The notes beneath the pieces are model-generated. The model saw only the letters and a program-made list of their open reading frames with translations. It had not been told where the DNA came from and ran no database searches. A DNA stretch of 64,000 nucleotides, from NCBI RefSeq assembly GCF_900114675.1, contig NZ_FOZM01000001.1, forward strand, positions 372,001 through 436,000, read 5' to 3'. Both the position numbers and the translations under genes were made by a program. Numbering within the stretch: position 1 is the stretch's first letter; the number at the start of each line of letters is the position of its first letter. This DNA is from Yoonia litorea. Its GTDB lineage: Bacteria; Pseudomonadota; Alphaproteobacteria; Rhodobacterales; Rhodobacteraceae. This document shows, in pieces, positions 1-9,075 of this stretch.

Positions 1-923
1 GAATAGAGGAAATAGGTGATGAACCCGAGCATGATGAAAAACAGGACAACCGCGATCGCGGCGCCGTAGCCCATCCGGAAACCGAATTCCGACAGCGACT
101 CCTCGAACATGTAGAAGGACAGCACACGGGTCGACCCGAATGGTCCGCCGTTTGTCATCACGCTGATCAGATCGAACGAGCGCAGCGCGCCGATGATTGT
201 GACAACGAATGCAATGAAGGTTGCCGGTTTCAATTGCGGCAGGATCACATACCACAGCATTTTCCAGCCCTTCGCCCCGTCGAGCCGTGCCGCCTCAACC
301 TGCTCAGGATCAACCGCATTCAGGCCCGTCAGATAAAGGATCATACAATAGGCCGTCTGCGGCCAGAGCCCCGCAGCGATAATCCCGTAGGTGGCAAGCG
401 TCGGATCACCGAGGATGTTGACCGGACCCGCCCCGAAGAACCCCAGTATCGCATTCAACAGGCCCTCGCGCGGCAGGTAGAACCACGAAAACACCAGACC
501 AACAACGACTTGGCTGATCACGAAGGGGAAGAAAAACATCGACTTGTAGAAACGGATGCCAGTGACAGTCTGATTGAGAAAAAGCGCGATAAACAATCCC
601 GCCGGGATGGCGAGCAGATATAGCACCAGCCACTTGATATTGTTCCAGAACGACGTTTCGAACTTGCGATCCATATTCTGGTCGCCCCAGCCAAGCAGAC
701 GCTCGTAATTGGCGGTGCCGACCCATGTCTTTTCGCCCAGACCGTCCCATTCGTGAAAGGAAATCCAGAAGGACTGTCCAATCGGAATGATCACATAGAC
801 GGCAAAGAACAGGATCGCCGGTGCGAGAAACAGCCATGGGGTGATGGCAATCTCGTTGCGCTTATACCAGCCGCGCTGGGGTTCGGAAGCGTGCGTGCTC
901 GGCACGGCCGGCGTCACCGACAT
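1..923 (-). CDS. Carbohydrate ABC transporter permease, MalF/UgpA type (3' end outside window)
   Basis: Inner-membrane permease of a sugar importer. The reading frame opens at the ATG at 923-921, preceded by AGGAG, and runs off the left edge, so about 307 residues are visible. It has an N-terminal cytoplasmic stretch, a first membrane segment (about residues 28-48), a family-typical YERLLGW periplasmic region, further membrane helices and the EAA-like loop around EQVEAARLDGAKGWKMLWYV. The binding-protein gene lies just upstream on the same strand, with a stem-loop between them. The partner MalG-type permease is not visible and probably lies beyond the edge. The substrate cannot be told from sequence. 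Confidence 0.9.
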   Translation of the reverse strand, partial: MSVTPAVPSTHASEPQRGWYKRNEIAITPWLFLAPAILFFAVYVIIPIGQSFWISFHEWDGLGEKTWVGTANYERLLGWGDQNMDRKFETSFWNNIKWLVLYLLAIPAGLFIALFLNQTVTGIRFYKSMFFFPFVISQVVVGLVFSWFYLPREGLLNAILGFFGAGPVNILGDPTLATYGIIAAGLWPQTAYCMILYLTGLNAVDPEQVEAARLDGAKGWKMLWYVILPQLKPATFIAFVVTIIGALRSFDLISVMTNGGPFGSTRVLSFYMFEESLSEFGFRMGYGAAIAVVLFFIMLGFITYFLY

Positions 924-1029
924 GGCGTTTCTCCTGCTGGGTCAACACATGTGGAAGCGGCGGCACGCGGCTTGCAGATGGGTTGAAGGCGCGGGTCAGC
1001 CCCGCCCCGATATGGGGCGAGGCTTCTGA

Positions 1030-1049
1030 GGCGAGGGGTTTCCCTCGCC
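1030..1049 (-). terminator. Stem-loop between binding-protein and permease genes
   Basis: Perfect inverted repeat GGCGAGGG-GTTT-CCCTCGCC, 10 bases past the binding-protein stop codon in the direction of transcription. It has no T-run. Such a hairpin between a binding-protein gene and its permease usually stabilises the upstream message or attenuates the downstream genes, so this is probably a processing or attenuation element rather than a full terminator. Confidence 0.5.
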
Positions 1050-1058
1050 GCCTGAGAT

Positions 1059-2324
1059 TTAGTTGTAGATACGCTGGCGTGTCTCTTCGAGGCGCTCAAG
1101 GATGTCATCCAGGTTGTCTGGGAACACCATGAACTCCTGCAGACCTTCCATCCCGACGGACGCCATTTCTGCGTCGAAGTCACGGTCGAAGAACTGCATG
1201 ATGCCGCCGCCTGCATTGTTGGACAGCATGTCAAAGCCTTGCTCAAGGAACTTGTCGTCATCAATTGACGAGTTCGCGTTGACAGGCAGCTGACCAAGCG
1301 CGTCGCCAGCGTTGATCGCCGTCTGCACTTCGGCAGATGTCACGTAGCGCAGGAATTCCTTCGCAGCATCCACGTTTGTGGCGCCCGATGCGATGTGGAA
1401 TGTGTCAGTTGGCGCATCTTCTGCGTAGTCGACATCAGGGTTGATGACCGGGAACTGGTAGAAGTCCAGTTGATCGTCACCGAGCCCGCCATCACGCATC
1501 GCAGCAACAGCAAAGTTACCCATCAGATATGCAGCGGCTTCACCATTGACCATGAATGGCAGAGCTTCCTGCCAGCTGTAGGTCTGGTGATCGTCAATGA
1601 AGGCACCCATGTCGATCAGCTGACGCCAGTTGGCGAATGTCTGGCGCACGCGGTCGTCTGTCCAAGGCACTTCGCCACGGGCAAGCTCCATGTGGAAGTC
1701 ATAGCCGTTTGTGCGGCTGTTGATGTAGTCAAACCAACCGCCAGCGGTCCAAAGGAATTTGGTGCCGATCGTGTAGCACTTGATGCCGTTGTCCAGCAGT
1801 GTCTGGCAGTTTGCCAGCTCTTCTTCCCAGTTGGTTGGCTCTTCGAGGCCGAACTGGTCAAAGATGTCTTTGCGGTAGTAAACACCCCACTGATAGTAGG
1901 TGTAGGGCACGCCCCACTGGGCGCCGTCGAGTGTCATGGCGCCTTTGGTGGAAGCCAATGCGTCAAACGCCTCTTCTTCCCACACATCGGAGATGTCCAT
2001 GAACAGGCCCGCGTCAACATAGGGACGCATGCGGTTGGCAGCATACCAGTTTACAACGTCAGGCGGGTTCGCGCTGAGTGCGTTGCGGATCTGTGTCTTC
2101 CATGCTTCGCGGTCGACGATCGTCAGGTTCACTGTCAGATCGGGGTGCATCGCGTCAAAGTCCGCCGCGAGACCTTCCATCACCGCACGCGGTGCAGGGT
2201 TTGACATGTCAGAGATGATGTTGAGCTCGCCAGACAGGCTTGCGTGGCCATCTGCGAAACCGGCTGTCGCTGTTACGCCAGCGGCAACCAACGCCGCGAA
2301 CGACGTTTTCAAAGTGGAATGCAT
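1059..2324 (-). CDS. Carbohydrate ABC transporter substrate-binding protein
   Basis: Periplasmic solute-binding protein of 421 residues, family 1 (UgpB/MalE-like). The N-terminus has a clear signal peptide (Lys near the start, an Ala/Val-rich core, likely cleavage at GFA before DGHAS). The mature part has the usual features, including DMSNPAPRAVMEGLAADFDA at the start and the lobe sequence PYTYYQWGVYYRKDIF. It sits upstream of the permease at the left edge and divergent from the IclR regulator, so the regulator probably controls it through the palindrome just upstream of its start. Confidence 0.93.
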   Translation of the reverse strand: MHSTLKTSFAALVAAGVTATAGFADGHASLSGELNIISDMSNPAPRAVMEGLAADFDAMHPDLTVNLTIVDREAWKTQIRNALSANPPDVVNWYAANRMRPYVDAGLFMDISDVWEEEAFDALASTKGAMTLDGAQWGVPYTYYQWGVYYRKDIFDQFGLEEPTNWEEELANCQTLLDNGIKCYTIGTKFLWTAGGWFDYINSRTNGYDFHMELARGEVPWTDDRVRQTFANWRQLIDMGAFIDDHQTYSWQEALPFMVNGEAAAYLMGNFAVAAMRDGGLGDDQLDFYQFPVINPDVDYAEDAPTDTFHIASGATNVDAAKEFLRYVTSAEVQTAINAGDALGQLPVNANSSIDDDKFLEQGFDMLSNNAGGGIMQFFDRDFDAEMASVGMEGLQEFMVFPDNLDDILERLEETRQRIYN

Positions 2325-2358
2325 GGTGTCCTCCCAGTATGCTTCCGTATGTAACTTT

Positions 2359-2382
2359 GTTTCATTATTTGAAACTTAGTTT
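2359..2382. promoter_or_regulatory. Probable IclR-type operator in the divergent promoter
   Basis: Perfect palindrome GTTTCA-TTATT-TGAAAC (2359-2375). Its right arm is reused in an overlapping AAAC-TTA-GTTT (2372-2382), giving three half-sites in phase. It lies 35 bases upstream of the binding-protein gene and about 100 bases upstream of the regulator gene. IclR-family proteins commonly bind short A/T-centred palindromes next to their own gene. The assignment to this regulator is inferred from position. Confidence 0.55.
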
Positions 2383-2484
2383 TGGATGTTGATACTAAAC
2401 CGCGACTCGGCTAGCGTTGTCAACACTCGAAGGCTGCATCGGTGGGGAGGCCGCTGTCAAAGCACTTCGACGTTGGGAGGACGC

Positions 2485-3288
2485 ATGGGACGAGTGACCG
2501 GAGACGGCACAGTCGGTAAAGCGCTGGAGGTGCTGGATCAGGTCGCGGCCTTCGGGCGCCCGGTCCGCTTTGCCGAATTGCTTGCAGACTCGCCCTTTCC
2601 CAAGCCGACGCTCTATCGCTTTGTCCAGACGCTGACGAGCCAGCAGATGCTGGCGTATGACCCAGAGCGGCAAACCTATAGTCCCGGCCTACGCCTTGTG
2701 CGGCTGGCACATGCGGCATGGGATCAATCGACGCTGGCACCGATGGCGCGCCCTCATCTTGATGCGTTGAGTGCTGCCGTAGGCGAAACCGTCCATCTGG
2801 CACAACTTGACCACGCACAGGTGCTCTATATCGACAAGCGCAACGCCAACAAGCCGGTGGAAATGTACAGTCAGGCAGGCAAAATCGGCCCTGCCTATTG
2901 CACCGGTGTCGGCAAGGTGATGCTGGCGCATGTCGACCCGGTCGTGGCAGAAAATGCCATCGGCCAGCAATCATTTCACCGCTTTACAGAGCATACGCTG
3001 CCCGACGCTGACGCACTGCGCGCCGAGTTAGCGGAGATCCGCGCCAATGGTTACGGTTTTGACCGTGAGGAACATGAGCCGGGGATCATCTGCATCGCCA
3101 TGCCAATCCTGAGTGACACCGGCCGTCTGCTTGGCGCTCTCTCTGTCACGAGCACGACAGGTCGGACCAATCTGGCCGGTCTGGAAAGTTTCGAACCGGT
3201 CCTGCGGGAAACGGCCCGCAAGATCGCCAGGGATGCCGCAAACTGGAATTTTCCCGATTACAACGCAAAAGAAGCAACAAGGATGTAG
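2485..3288 (+). CDS. IclR family transcriptional regulator
   Basis: 267-residue regulator with an N-terminal winged helix-turn-helix (about residues 10-70; the segment PFPKPTLYRFVQTL is the recognition region) and the C-terminal IclR effector domain (about 85-255, containing YCTGVGKVMLAH and EHEPGIICIAMPI). The start chosen is the ATG at 2485, which has GGGAGG five bases upstream; the frame stays open further upstream but lacks an RBS. It is divergent from the sugar-binding-protein gene and only three bases ahead of the ATPase gene. It probably represses or activates the importer in response to the sugar or a catabolite. Confidence 0.92.
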   Translation: MGRVTGDGTVGKALEVLDQVAAFGRPVRFAELLADSPFPKPTLYRFVQTLTSQQMLAYDPERQTYSPGLRLVRLAHAAWDQSTLAPMARPHLDALSAAVGETVHLAQLDHAQVLYIDKRNANKPVEMYSQAGKIGPAYCTGVGKVMLAHVDPVVAENAIGQQSFHRFTEHTLPDADALRAELAEIRANGYGFDREEHEPGIICIAMPILSDTGRLLGALSVTSTTGRTNLAGLESFEPVLRETARKIARDAANWNFPDYNAKEATRM

Positions 3289-3291
3289 GCC

Positions 3292-4353
<1,062 letters not shown>

Positions 4354-4391
4354 GGTGAGGGGCTTTGCCCCTCGCCGCTTTGCGGCTCACC
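4354..4391. terminator. Cruciform-like bidirectional terminator between ATPase and soeC
   Basis: Outer arms GGTGAG (4354-4359) and CTCACC (4386-4391) enclose two further hairpins, GAGGGGC-TTT-GCCCCTC (4357-4373) and GCCGC-TTT-GCGGC (4374-4386). They lie between two converging genes. There is no T-tract, so the terminator role is inferred from the position and strength of the stems. Confidence 0.55.
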
Positions 4392-4420
4392 CCAGGATAT
4401 TTGCGGGCCGATAATACCGG

Positions 4421-5293
4421 TCAGCGTTTGCCGTAGTAGAGGCCGACGACGTGCTCTGCCTGTGCAAAGAAAAGCCAGCGGAGTGTCAGGACACCAGCGA
4501 TATGGCTGAGCACGGCCAATGATGCCAAGATGTGATTGAAAGGCAGCAACAGCAGGATGACAGGCACAACAAAGGCCAGCACGATGGTGATCACACGCAG
4601 CTTCTGCGCGTGCTTGCGCCCCACCTGATGAATAAACTCGCGCATCAGATAGTTGGTGCCAGTGTGCGGGGGTTCAAACGCACGGACCTTGCCGATCCCG
4701 CCAAGCCCGGTCGCTGTCTCCATCGTGGTACCGGACGCTTTGAAACGCCCATCACCGATGAGCCAAGAAAGACATTGCAGCGCTGCACCGGCAGACAGCA
4801 GAACGATCGCATAAGCGATCTGGCCTGACAGCAGCGCACCGCCACCGACAGACAGAAGCAGATACATCGCCGGCGTCGTCCAATGCCGCCAACGCGGGAC
4901 GGTCTTCATCTGGGTGTAAATCATGGATGTCGTGAAGACGACACCAAGCGAGGCGAGCCCGCCAACGATGCCGAAAATGGCATAGCGCGTGCCAAGGAAG
5001 ACCAGACCGGCACCATAAAGCGCCATCACGATCAGGGCGAAAACCGCGCAGACACCTTCACGGCTGAGCCAGCTTGTTTTCCACTGGCTGAAGGCCTTGA
5101 TCGCACGTTCGGGGTGGCCAAGGTGAAATGTCGACGAGATCAAACCGCCAACTGCAAAAATATAGGCGATCGTAAACCAGATGAAGGCGCCAATGCCGGT
5201 GGGCACAATCGCCCCCATGCCAAGCCAGAACAGCAGGCCGAAGCCCAGACCGGAGAAGGTATTGAAGATGATTACACTTGGTGCCGGGTGCAT
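4421..5293 (-). CDS. soeC: SoeC-like membrane anchor of sulfite dehydrogenase (DmsC family)
   Basis: 290-residue polytopic protein of the DmsC/NrfD-like anchor family, with about eight hydrophobic helices from FNTFSGLGFGLLFWLGM at the N-terminus to the final SHIAGVLTLRWLFF segment. It anchors the molybdenum and iron-sulfur subunits at the cytoplasmic face and passes electrons to quinone. The start is the ATG at 5293, which overlaps the soeB stop as TAATG. It is annotated as SoeC rather than DmsC because the catalytic subunit lacks a Tat signal and because it lies in a taurine/sulfoacetaldehyde operon that yields sulfite. Confidence 0.8.
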   Translation of the reverse strand: MHPAPSVIIFNTFSGLGFGLLFWLGMGAIVPTGIGAFIWFTIAYIFAVGGLISSTFHLGHPERAIKAFSQWKTSWLSREGVCAVFALIVMALYGAGLVFLGTRYAIFGIVGGLASLGVVFTTSMIYTQMKTVPRWRHWTTPAMYLLLSVGGGALLSGQIAYAIVLLSAGAALQCLSWLIGDGRFKASGTTMETATGLGGIGKVRAFEPPHTGTNYLMREFIHQVGRKHAQKLRVITIVLAFVVPVILLLLPFNHILASLAVLSHIAGVLTLRWLFFAQAEHVVGLYYGKR

Positions 5294-6054
5294 TATTTCG
5301 CTCCTCCTGGCAGGGCAGAGAGCGCCTTGTCGAGCCAACCGACAAAGCCTTTGCCATCGCTTGCGACCGGCTCAAGGTAGGGTGCCAGAACGTCAAACTC
5401 CGGCATCTCGTCTTTTGGCCGTGGGGGAAGGTATTTGTTGACGGGTTTGGTCCCTTGCTCTGGCATCAGGTCGAAGCCACCGCGTTCGGCCACCAGTTGG
5501 CTGACGTCGCTGTCGGGATCGCCCAGATCGCCAAAATGCCGCGCGCCGGCAGGGCAGGTGCGCACACAGGCAGGCTGGCGGTCTTCCTCTGGCAGGTTCT
5601 CGTTATAGATCCGGTCAACACAGAGCGTGCATTTCTTCATCACCCCCTCTTTGGCGTCAAGTTCCCGCGCACCGTAAGGACAGGCCCAGGCGCAAAGCCC
5701 ACACCCGATACAGTCGCTTTCGTTGACCAGCACGATCCCGTCGTCGGCACGTTTGTAGCTGGCCCCTGTTGGGCAGACGGTGACACAGGGTGCGTCTTCG
5801 CAATGCAGACAGGATTTGGGAAAGTGGATCAATTGTGCTTCGCCCTGGGCAGGCTGCACTTCGTAGGAGTGTACGCGATTGAGAAACGTACCAGAGGGAT
5901 TGGCACCATATGCGTCTTGGTCAGACAGAGGGGCACCATAGTTTTCGGTGTTCCAGCCTTTGCAGGAAACAACGCAGGCGTGACAGCCCACGCAGGTATC
6001 AAGGTCGATCACCAGACCAAGCTTTTTGGCGGATGGCGGAGGGAGTTGGGTCAT
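5293..6054 (-). CDS. soeB: SoeB-like iron-sulfur subunit of sulfite dehydrogenase
   Basis: 253-residue electron-transfer subunit with four cysteine clusters for four [4Fe-4S] centres. The first is C21-x2-C24-x2-C27-x3-C31; the others include CLHCEDAPCVTVC, CIGCGLCAWACPYGA and KKCTLC with ACVRTCPAGA. This is the DmsB/NrfC/PsrB architecture. It has no signal peptide, which fits a cytoplasmic complex. The start ATG overlaps the stop of the 63-residue ORF upstream (ATGA), and its own stop overlaps the soeC start, so the subunits are translationally coupled. Confidence 0.85.
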   Translation of the reverse strand: MTQLPPPSAKKLGLVIDLDTCVGCHACVVSCKGWNTENYGAPLSDQDAYGANPSGTFLNRVHSYEVQPAQGEAQLIHFPKSCLHCEDAPCVTVCPTGASYKRADDGIVLVNESDCIGCGLCAWACPYGARELDAKEGVMKKCTLCVDRIYNENLPEEDRQPACVRTCPAGARHFGDLGDPDSDVSQLVAERGGFDLMPEQGTKPVNKYLPPRPKDEMPEFDVLAPYLEPVASDGKGFVGWLDKALSALPGGAK

Positions 6055-6242
6055 GCGTTTGCTCCTGTTGAGAAGGCAGATGCCTCCGGCGGGAGTTTTT
6101 GGGCCAAGATGAAAATGGGGGCGTGACCTGAGGTATGGCCGACGCGTTCATCAGCGTCCCATGTGGCGATGTACCAGATGAAACTGCCCAATGTGAGCGC
6201 CACGAAAGCAGCGATCAGAAGGAGGACTTGGCGGTTGCTCAT
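6051..6242 (-). CDS. Small single-span membrane protein encoded between soeA and soeB
   Basis: 63 residues: a short N-terminus (MSNRQ), one strong transmembrane segment (about residues 6-27, VLLLIAAFVALTLGSFIWYI), then a hydrophilic tail. No family recognised. It is very likely a real gene: its start overlaps the soeA stop as ATGA, its stop overlaps the soeB start as ATGA, and AAGGTGGG lies just upstream. The segment PIFILAQKLPPEAS (about residues 42-55) is encoded by a copy of a palindromic repeat found elsewhere between genes (see 6082-6119). A role as assembly or stability factor, or extra subunit, of SoeABC is inferred from position only. Confidence 0.7.
   Translation of the reverse strand: MSNRQVLLLIAAFVALTLGSFIWYIATWDADERVGHTSGHAPIFILAQKLPPEASAFSTGANA
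6082..6119 (-). repeat. Intergenic-type repeat (CCGCCGGAGG element), copy 1, inside the 63-residue ORF
   Basis: Read on the minus strand, the copy is a CATCTTGG-CC-AAAAACTCC core followed by CGCCGGAGGCA. It matches the non-coding copy at 58301-58334 over most of its length, including an identical ACTCCCGCCGGAGGCAT block. Here it lies wholly within a coding sequence and contributes about 13 residues. Confidence 0.7.
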
Positions 6243-9064
6243 TGTCCCACCTTCCAGCCGAGTTCCTTTGGCCCTTTGCCCACAGGCGATTTGATCGGCG
6301 GCAGGGCCGGTTGCGCCTCATTCGGCACGTCGGATTTCTCGATCTTCACGCGCAGGTCGAACCAAGCGGCTTGCCCTGTGATCGGATCGGAGTTGGCCCA
6401 CCGCAGCCCGTCGCCTTTTGGTGGCAGCAATTCGTGGATCAGGTGATTAAGCAGAAAGCCTTTGGTTGCCTCTGGCGCGTTTTCATCCAGCGCCCATGCG
6501 CCTTTGCGTTTGCCGATGGCGTTCCACGTCCAGATTGTACTGCTGTTGAGCGAGGCCTGATGCGCGACCGGTACGACAATCGAACCGTGCGCCGAGGTGA
6601 CCTTGGCCCAATCGCCGTCTTTAAAACCGTTGGCCTCCCAGATCTTGGTGGGCACGTAAAGCGGGTTGTGGCCATGGATCTGGCGCAGCCATGCGTTCTG
6701 CGTGCCCCATGAGTGATACATTGCCATCGGGCGCTGGGTCAGCGCGTGAATAGGGTATTCGACGGGGTCAACATGTCCGTCCTCGAACGGCAGATACCAG
6801 ATCGGGAGCGGGTCCATGGTGGTCTTGATACGCTCACGCAGATGCTCGGGCGGCTGGCGCTGGCCCACACCTTCGGCGGCAAGCTGGAACTTGCGCAGCG
6901 GCTCCACATAAAGCTGGAAGATGTAGGGCTGCACAGCATCGTAAAAGCCCATCTCGACCGCCCAGTCCTGATATTCATTGCTGAACGGTTTGTAGTAGGC
7001 GGCGTTTTCGGGAACGTGCTCGATCCAGAAGCCGCCGTTGTCGATATAGGCCTGAATCTGGTTCGGATTGACCTCACCACGGCCGGACTTCTGTCCGTCT
7101 TCGCCGCGAAAACCGGCCAGCGGGCCGACGCCGGGGCGGCGGATGTGGTTGGTGATGTAGTCGGCGTAGTCTTTATATTTGGCACTGCCGTCCTCGTTCA
7201 CGAAGCCGGGCATCCCAAGGCGTGCACCCAGATCGCACAGCACCGACTGGAAACCGCGCACATTGCGGTCAGGTTCGACCACAGGCCAGCGGATCGCGTC
7301 GGCAACGCCGTCGGCCTCGCAGATCGGGCGGTCGAGAAGCGAGATACAATCATGCCGTTCCAAATAGGTGGTGTCGGGCAGGATCAGGTCGGCATAGGCC
7401 ACCATTTCGGAGGAATAGGCATCCGAGTAGATGATGCGCGGGATCACATATTCGCCGCTTTCGTCCTTGTCCGTCAGCATCTTCATGACGCCCGATGTGT
7501 TCATGGACGAGTTCCACGACATATTCGCCATATACATGAACAGCGTTTCGATCTTGTAGGGATCACCCGCATAGGCGTTGGAGATCACCATATGCATCAG
7601 CCCGTGAGCCGACATCGGGTTGTCCCATGAATAGGCTTTGTCGATGCGCTTGGGGTTGCCTTCATTGTCGATGATGAGGTCCTCAGGCCCATGCGTGTAA
7701 CCGAGGTGCGGGCCGTCGAGTGCCGCTCCCGGTGTGACCTTGCCATGCGGCTTGGGGTGGGCGGTGGCTGGCTTGGGGTAGGGCGGTTTGAAGCGCATGC
7801 CGCCCGGTGTTTCGACCGAGCCGAGGATGATCTGCAGGGTGTGCAGCGCGCGGCAGGTCTGGAACCCGTTGGAATGCGCCGAAATCCCGCGCATCGCGTG
7901 GAAGGACACCGGACGCCCGATCATCTTGTCATGTTTCTTGCCGCGGAAGTCTGTCCATGCGCGGTCGAGTTCAATCGCCTCGTCAAAGGCGACGCGCGCC
8001 AGTTCGGCGGCAATCGCACGGATTCGCTCCGGTGTGAGACCGCAGGTCTCGGCCACATTTTCCGGTGCATATTCATCCGACAGATAACGGTCCGCCATAA
8101 GATGGAACACAGGCCGGTGGGTCACGCCCGCGTTGCGATACGTGGCAGAGAGATCCGGCTCTACACCCTGCCCATTCCACGCAGCAAGCTCACCTGTCCG
8201 GCGGTCGATCACCTGCGGTTGGCCGTTCTCGTCACGAATGAAAAGGCCATATTGCTCAGAGCCGGGGTCTTCGTTGATCAGCACAGAGGCATTTGTGAAC
8301 CGGGCCAGATAGTCGAGGTCAATTTTACCCGCCTTCATCAGGCAGTGGATCAGCGAAAGAATGAACAGACCGTCGGTGCCTGGCGTGATGCCGACCCATT
8401 CGTCAGCCACGGCGTTGTAACCCGTGCGGATCGGGTTCACGCCAATCAGTTTCGCGCCGCGCTTCTTGATCTTGCCGATGCCCATCTTGATCGGGTTGCT
8501 GTCGTGATCCTCGGCCACGCCGAAGATCATCAGCATCTTGGTGCGGTCCCAGTCCGGCTGCCCGAATTCCCAGAAGGCGCCGCCCATCGTGTAGATGCCC
8601 GCCGCTGCCATATTGACCGAACAGAAACCGCCGTGTGCGGCAAAGTTCGGCGTGCCGTAGCTCTGTGCCCAAAGGCCCGTGAAAGACTGCGACTGGTCGC
8701 GGCCTGTGAAAAAGGCCAGCTTCTCGGGGGCAGTCTCGCGGATGGGTTTCAGCCAGCTCACCGCCAGTTCCAGCGCCTCGTCCCATGAAATCTCTTCAAA
8801 CTCGCCCGATCCGCGCTCGCCCACGCGCTTGAGCGGTGCCCGCAGTCGCGATGGGGCGTTGTGCTGCATGATCCCTGCGCTGCCCTTGGCGCAAAGGACA
8901 CCCTGGTTCACCGGATGGTCCTTGTTGCCTTCGATATAGGCGACTTTGCCGTCCTTCATGTGAACGTTGATCCCGCAGCGGCAGGCGCACATGTAGCATG
9001 TCGTCTTACGCACTTCGTCTGAAACCTTTGGGGATAAGTCCAGTTGCGGCTGATCGAGTGACAT
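6239..9064 (-). CDS. soeA: SoeA-like molybdopterin subunit of cytoplasmic sulfite dehydrogenase
   Basis: 941-residue molybdopterin oxidoreductase of the DMSO reductase superfamily. The N-terminal [4Fe-4S] site is C23-x2-C26-x3-C30-x27-C58, and the likely molybdenum ligand is Cys148 in HGGFCSVN. The C-terminal molydopterin dinucleotide-binding domain follows HALTQRPMAMYHSWGTQNAW. There is no twin-arginine signal, so the enzyme should stay in the cytoplasm, as known for SoeABC and unlike DmsA or PsrA. The start is the ATG at 9064; upstream in-frame codons lie inside the TSUP gene. Its place after xsc and pta fits oxidation of the sulfite released by Xsc. A generic DMSO-reductase-like annotation is the alternative. 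Confidence 0.82.
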   Translation of the reverse strand: MSLDQPQLDLSPKVSDEVRKTTCYMCACRCGINVHMKDGKVAYIEGNKDHPVNQGVLCAKGSAGIMQHNAPSRLRAPLKRVGERGSGEFEEISWDEALELAVSWLKPIRETAPEKLAFFTGRDQSQSFTGLWAQSYGTPNFAAHGGFCSVNMAAAGIYTMGGAFWEFGQPDWDRTKMLMIFGVAEDHDSNPIKMGIGKIKKRGAKLIGVNPIRTGYNAVADEWVGITPGTDGLFILSLIHCLMKAGKIDLDYLARFTNASVLINEDPGSEQYGLFIRDENGQPQVIDRRTGELAAWNGQGVEPDLSATYRNAGVTHRPVFHLMADRYLSDEYAPENVAETCGLTPERIRAIAAELARVAFDEAIELDRAWTDFRGKKHDKMIGRPVSFHAMRGISAHSNGFQTCRALHTLQIILGSVETPGGMRFKPPYPKPATAHPKPHGKVTPGAALDGPHLGYTHGPEDLIIDNEGNPKRIDKAYSWDNPMSAHGLMHMVISNAYAGDPYKIETLFMYMANMSWNSSMNTSGVMKMLTDKDESGEYVIPRIIYSDAYSSEMVAYADLILPDTTYLERHDCISLLDRPICEADGVADAIRWPVVEPDRNVRGFQSVLCDLGARLGMPGFVNEDGSAKYKDYADYITNHIRRPGVGPLAGFRGEDGQKSGRGEVNPNQIQAYIDNGGFWIEHVPENAAYYKPFSNEYQDWAVEMGFYDAVQPYIFQLYVEPLRKFQLAAEGVGQRQPPEHLRERIKTTMDPLPIWYLPFEDGHVDPVEYPIHALTQRPMAMYHSWGTQNAWLRQIHGHNPLYVPTKIWEANGFKDGDWAKVTSAHGSIVVPVAHQASLNSSTIWTWNAIGKRKGAWALDENAPEATKGFLLNHLIHELLPPKGDGLRWANSDPITGQAAWFDLRVKIEKSDVPNEAQPALPPIKSPVGKGPKELGWKVGQ

Positions 9065-9075
9065 GGGCAGACCTT

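Noticed and set aside
7691..8788. 365-codon open frame opposite soeA
   Set aside because: Antisense to the molybdopterin subunit; its sequence has no recognisable motifs and is explained by codon bias.
6239..9064. DMSO reductase (DmsABC) assignment of the molybdenum operon
   Set aside because: No twin-arginine signal on the catalytic subunit and the operon follows xsc and pta, so SoeABC fits better.
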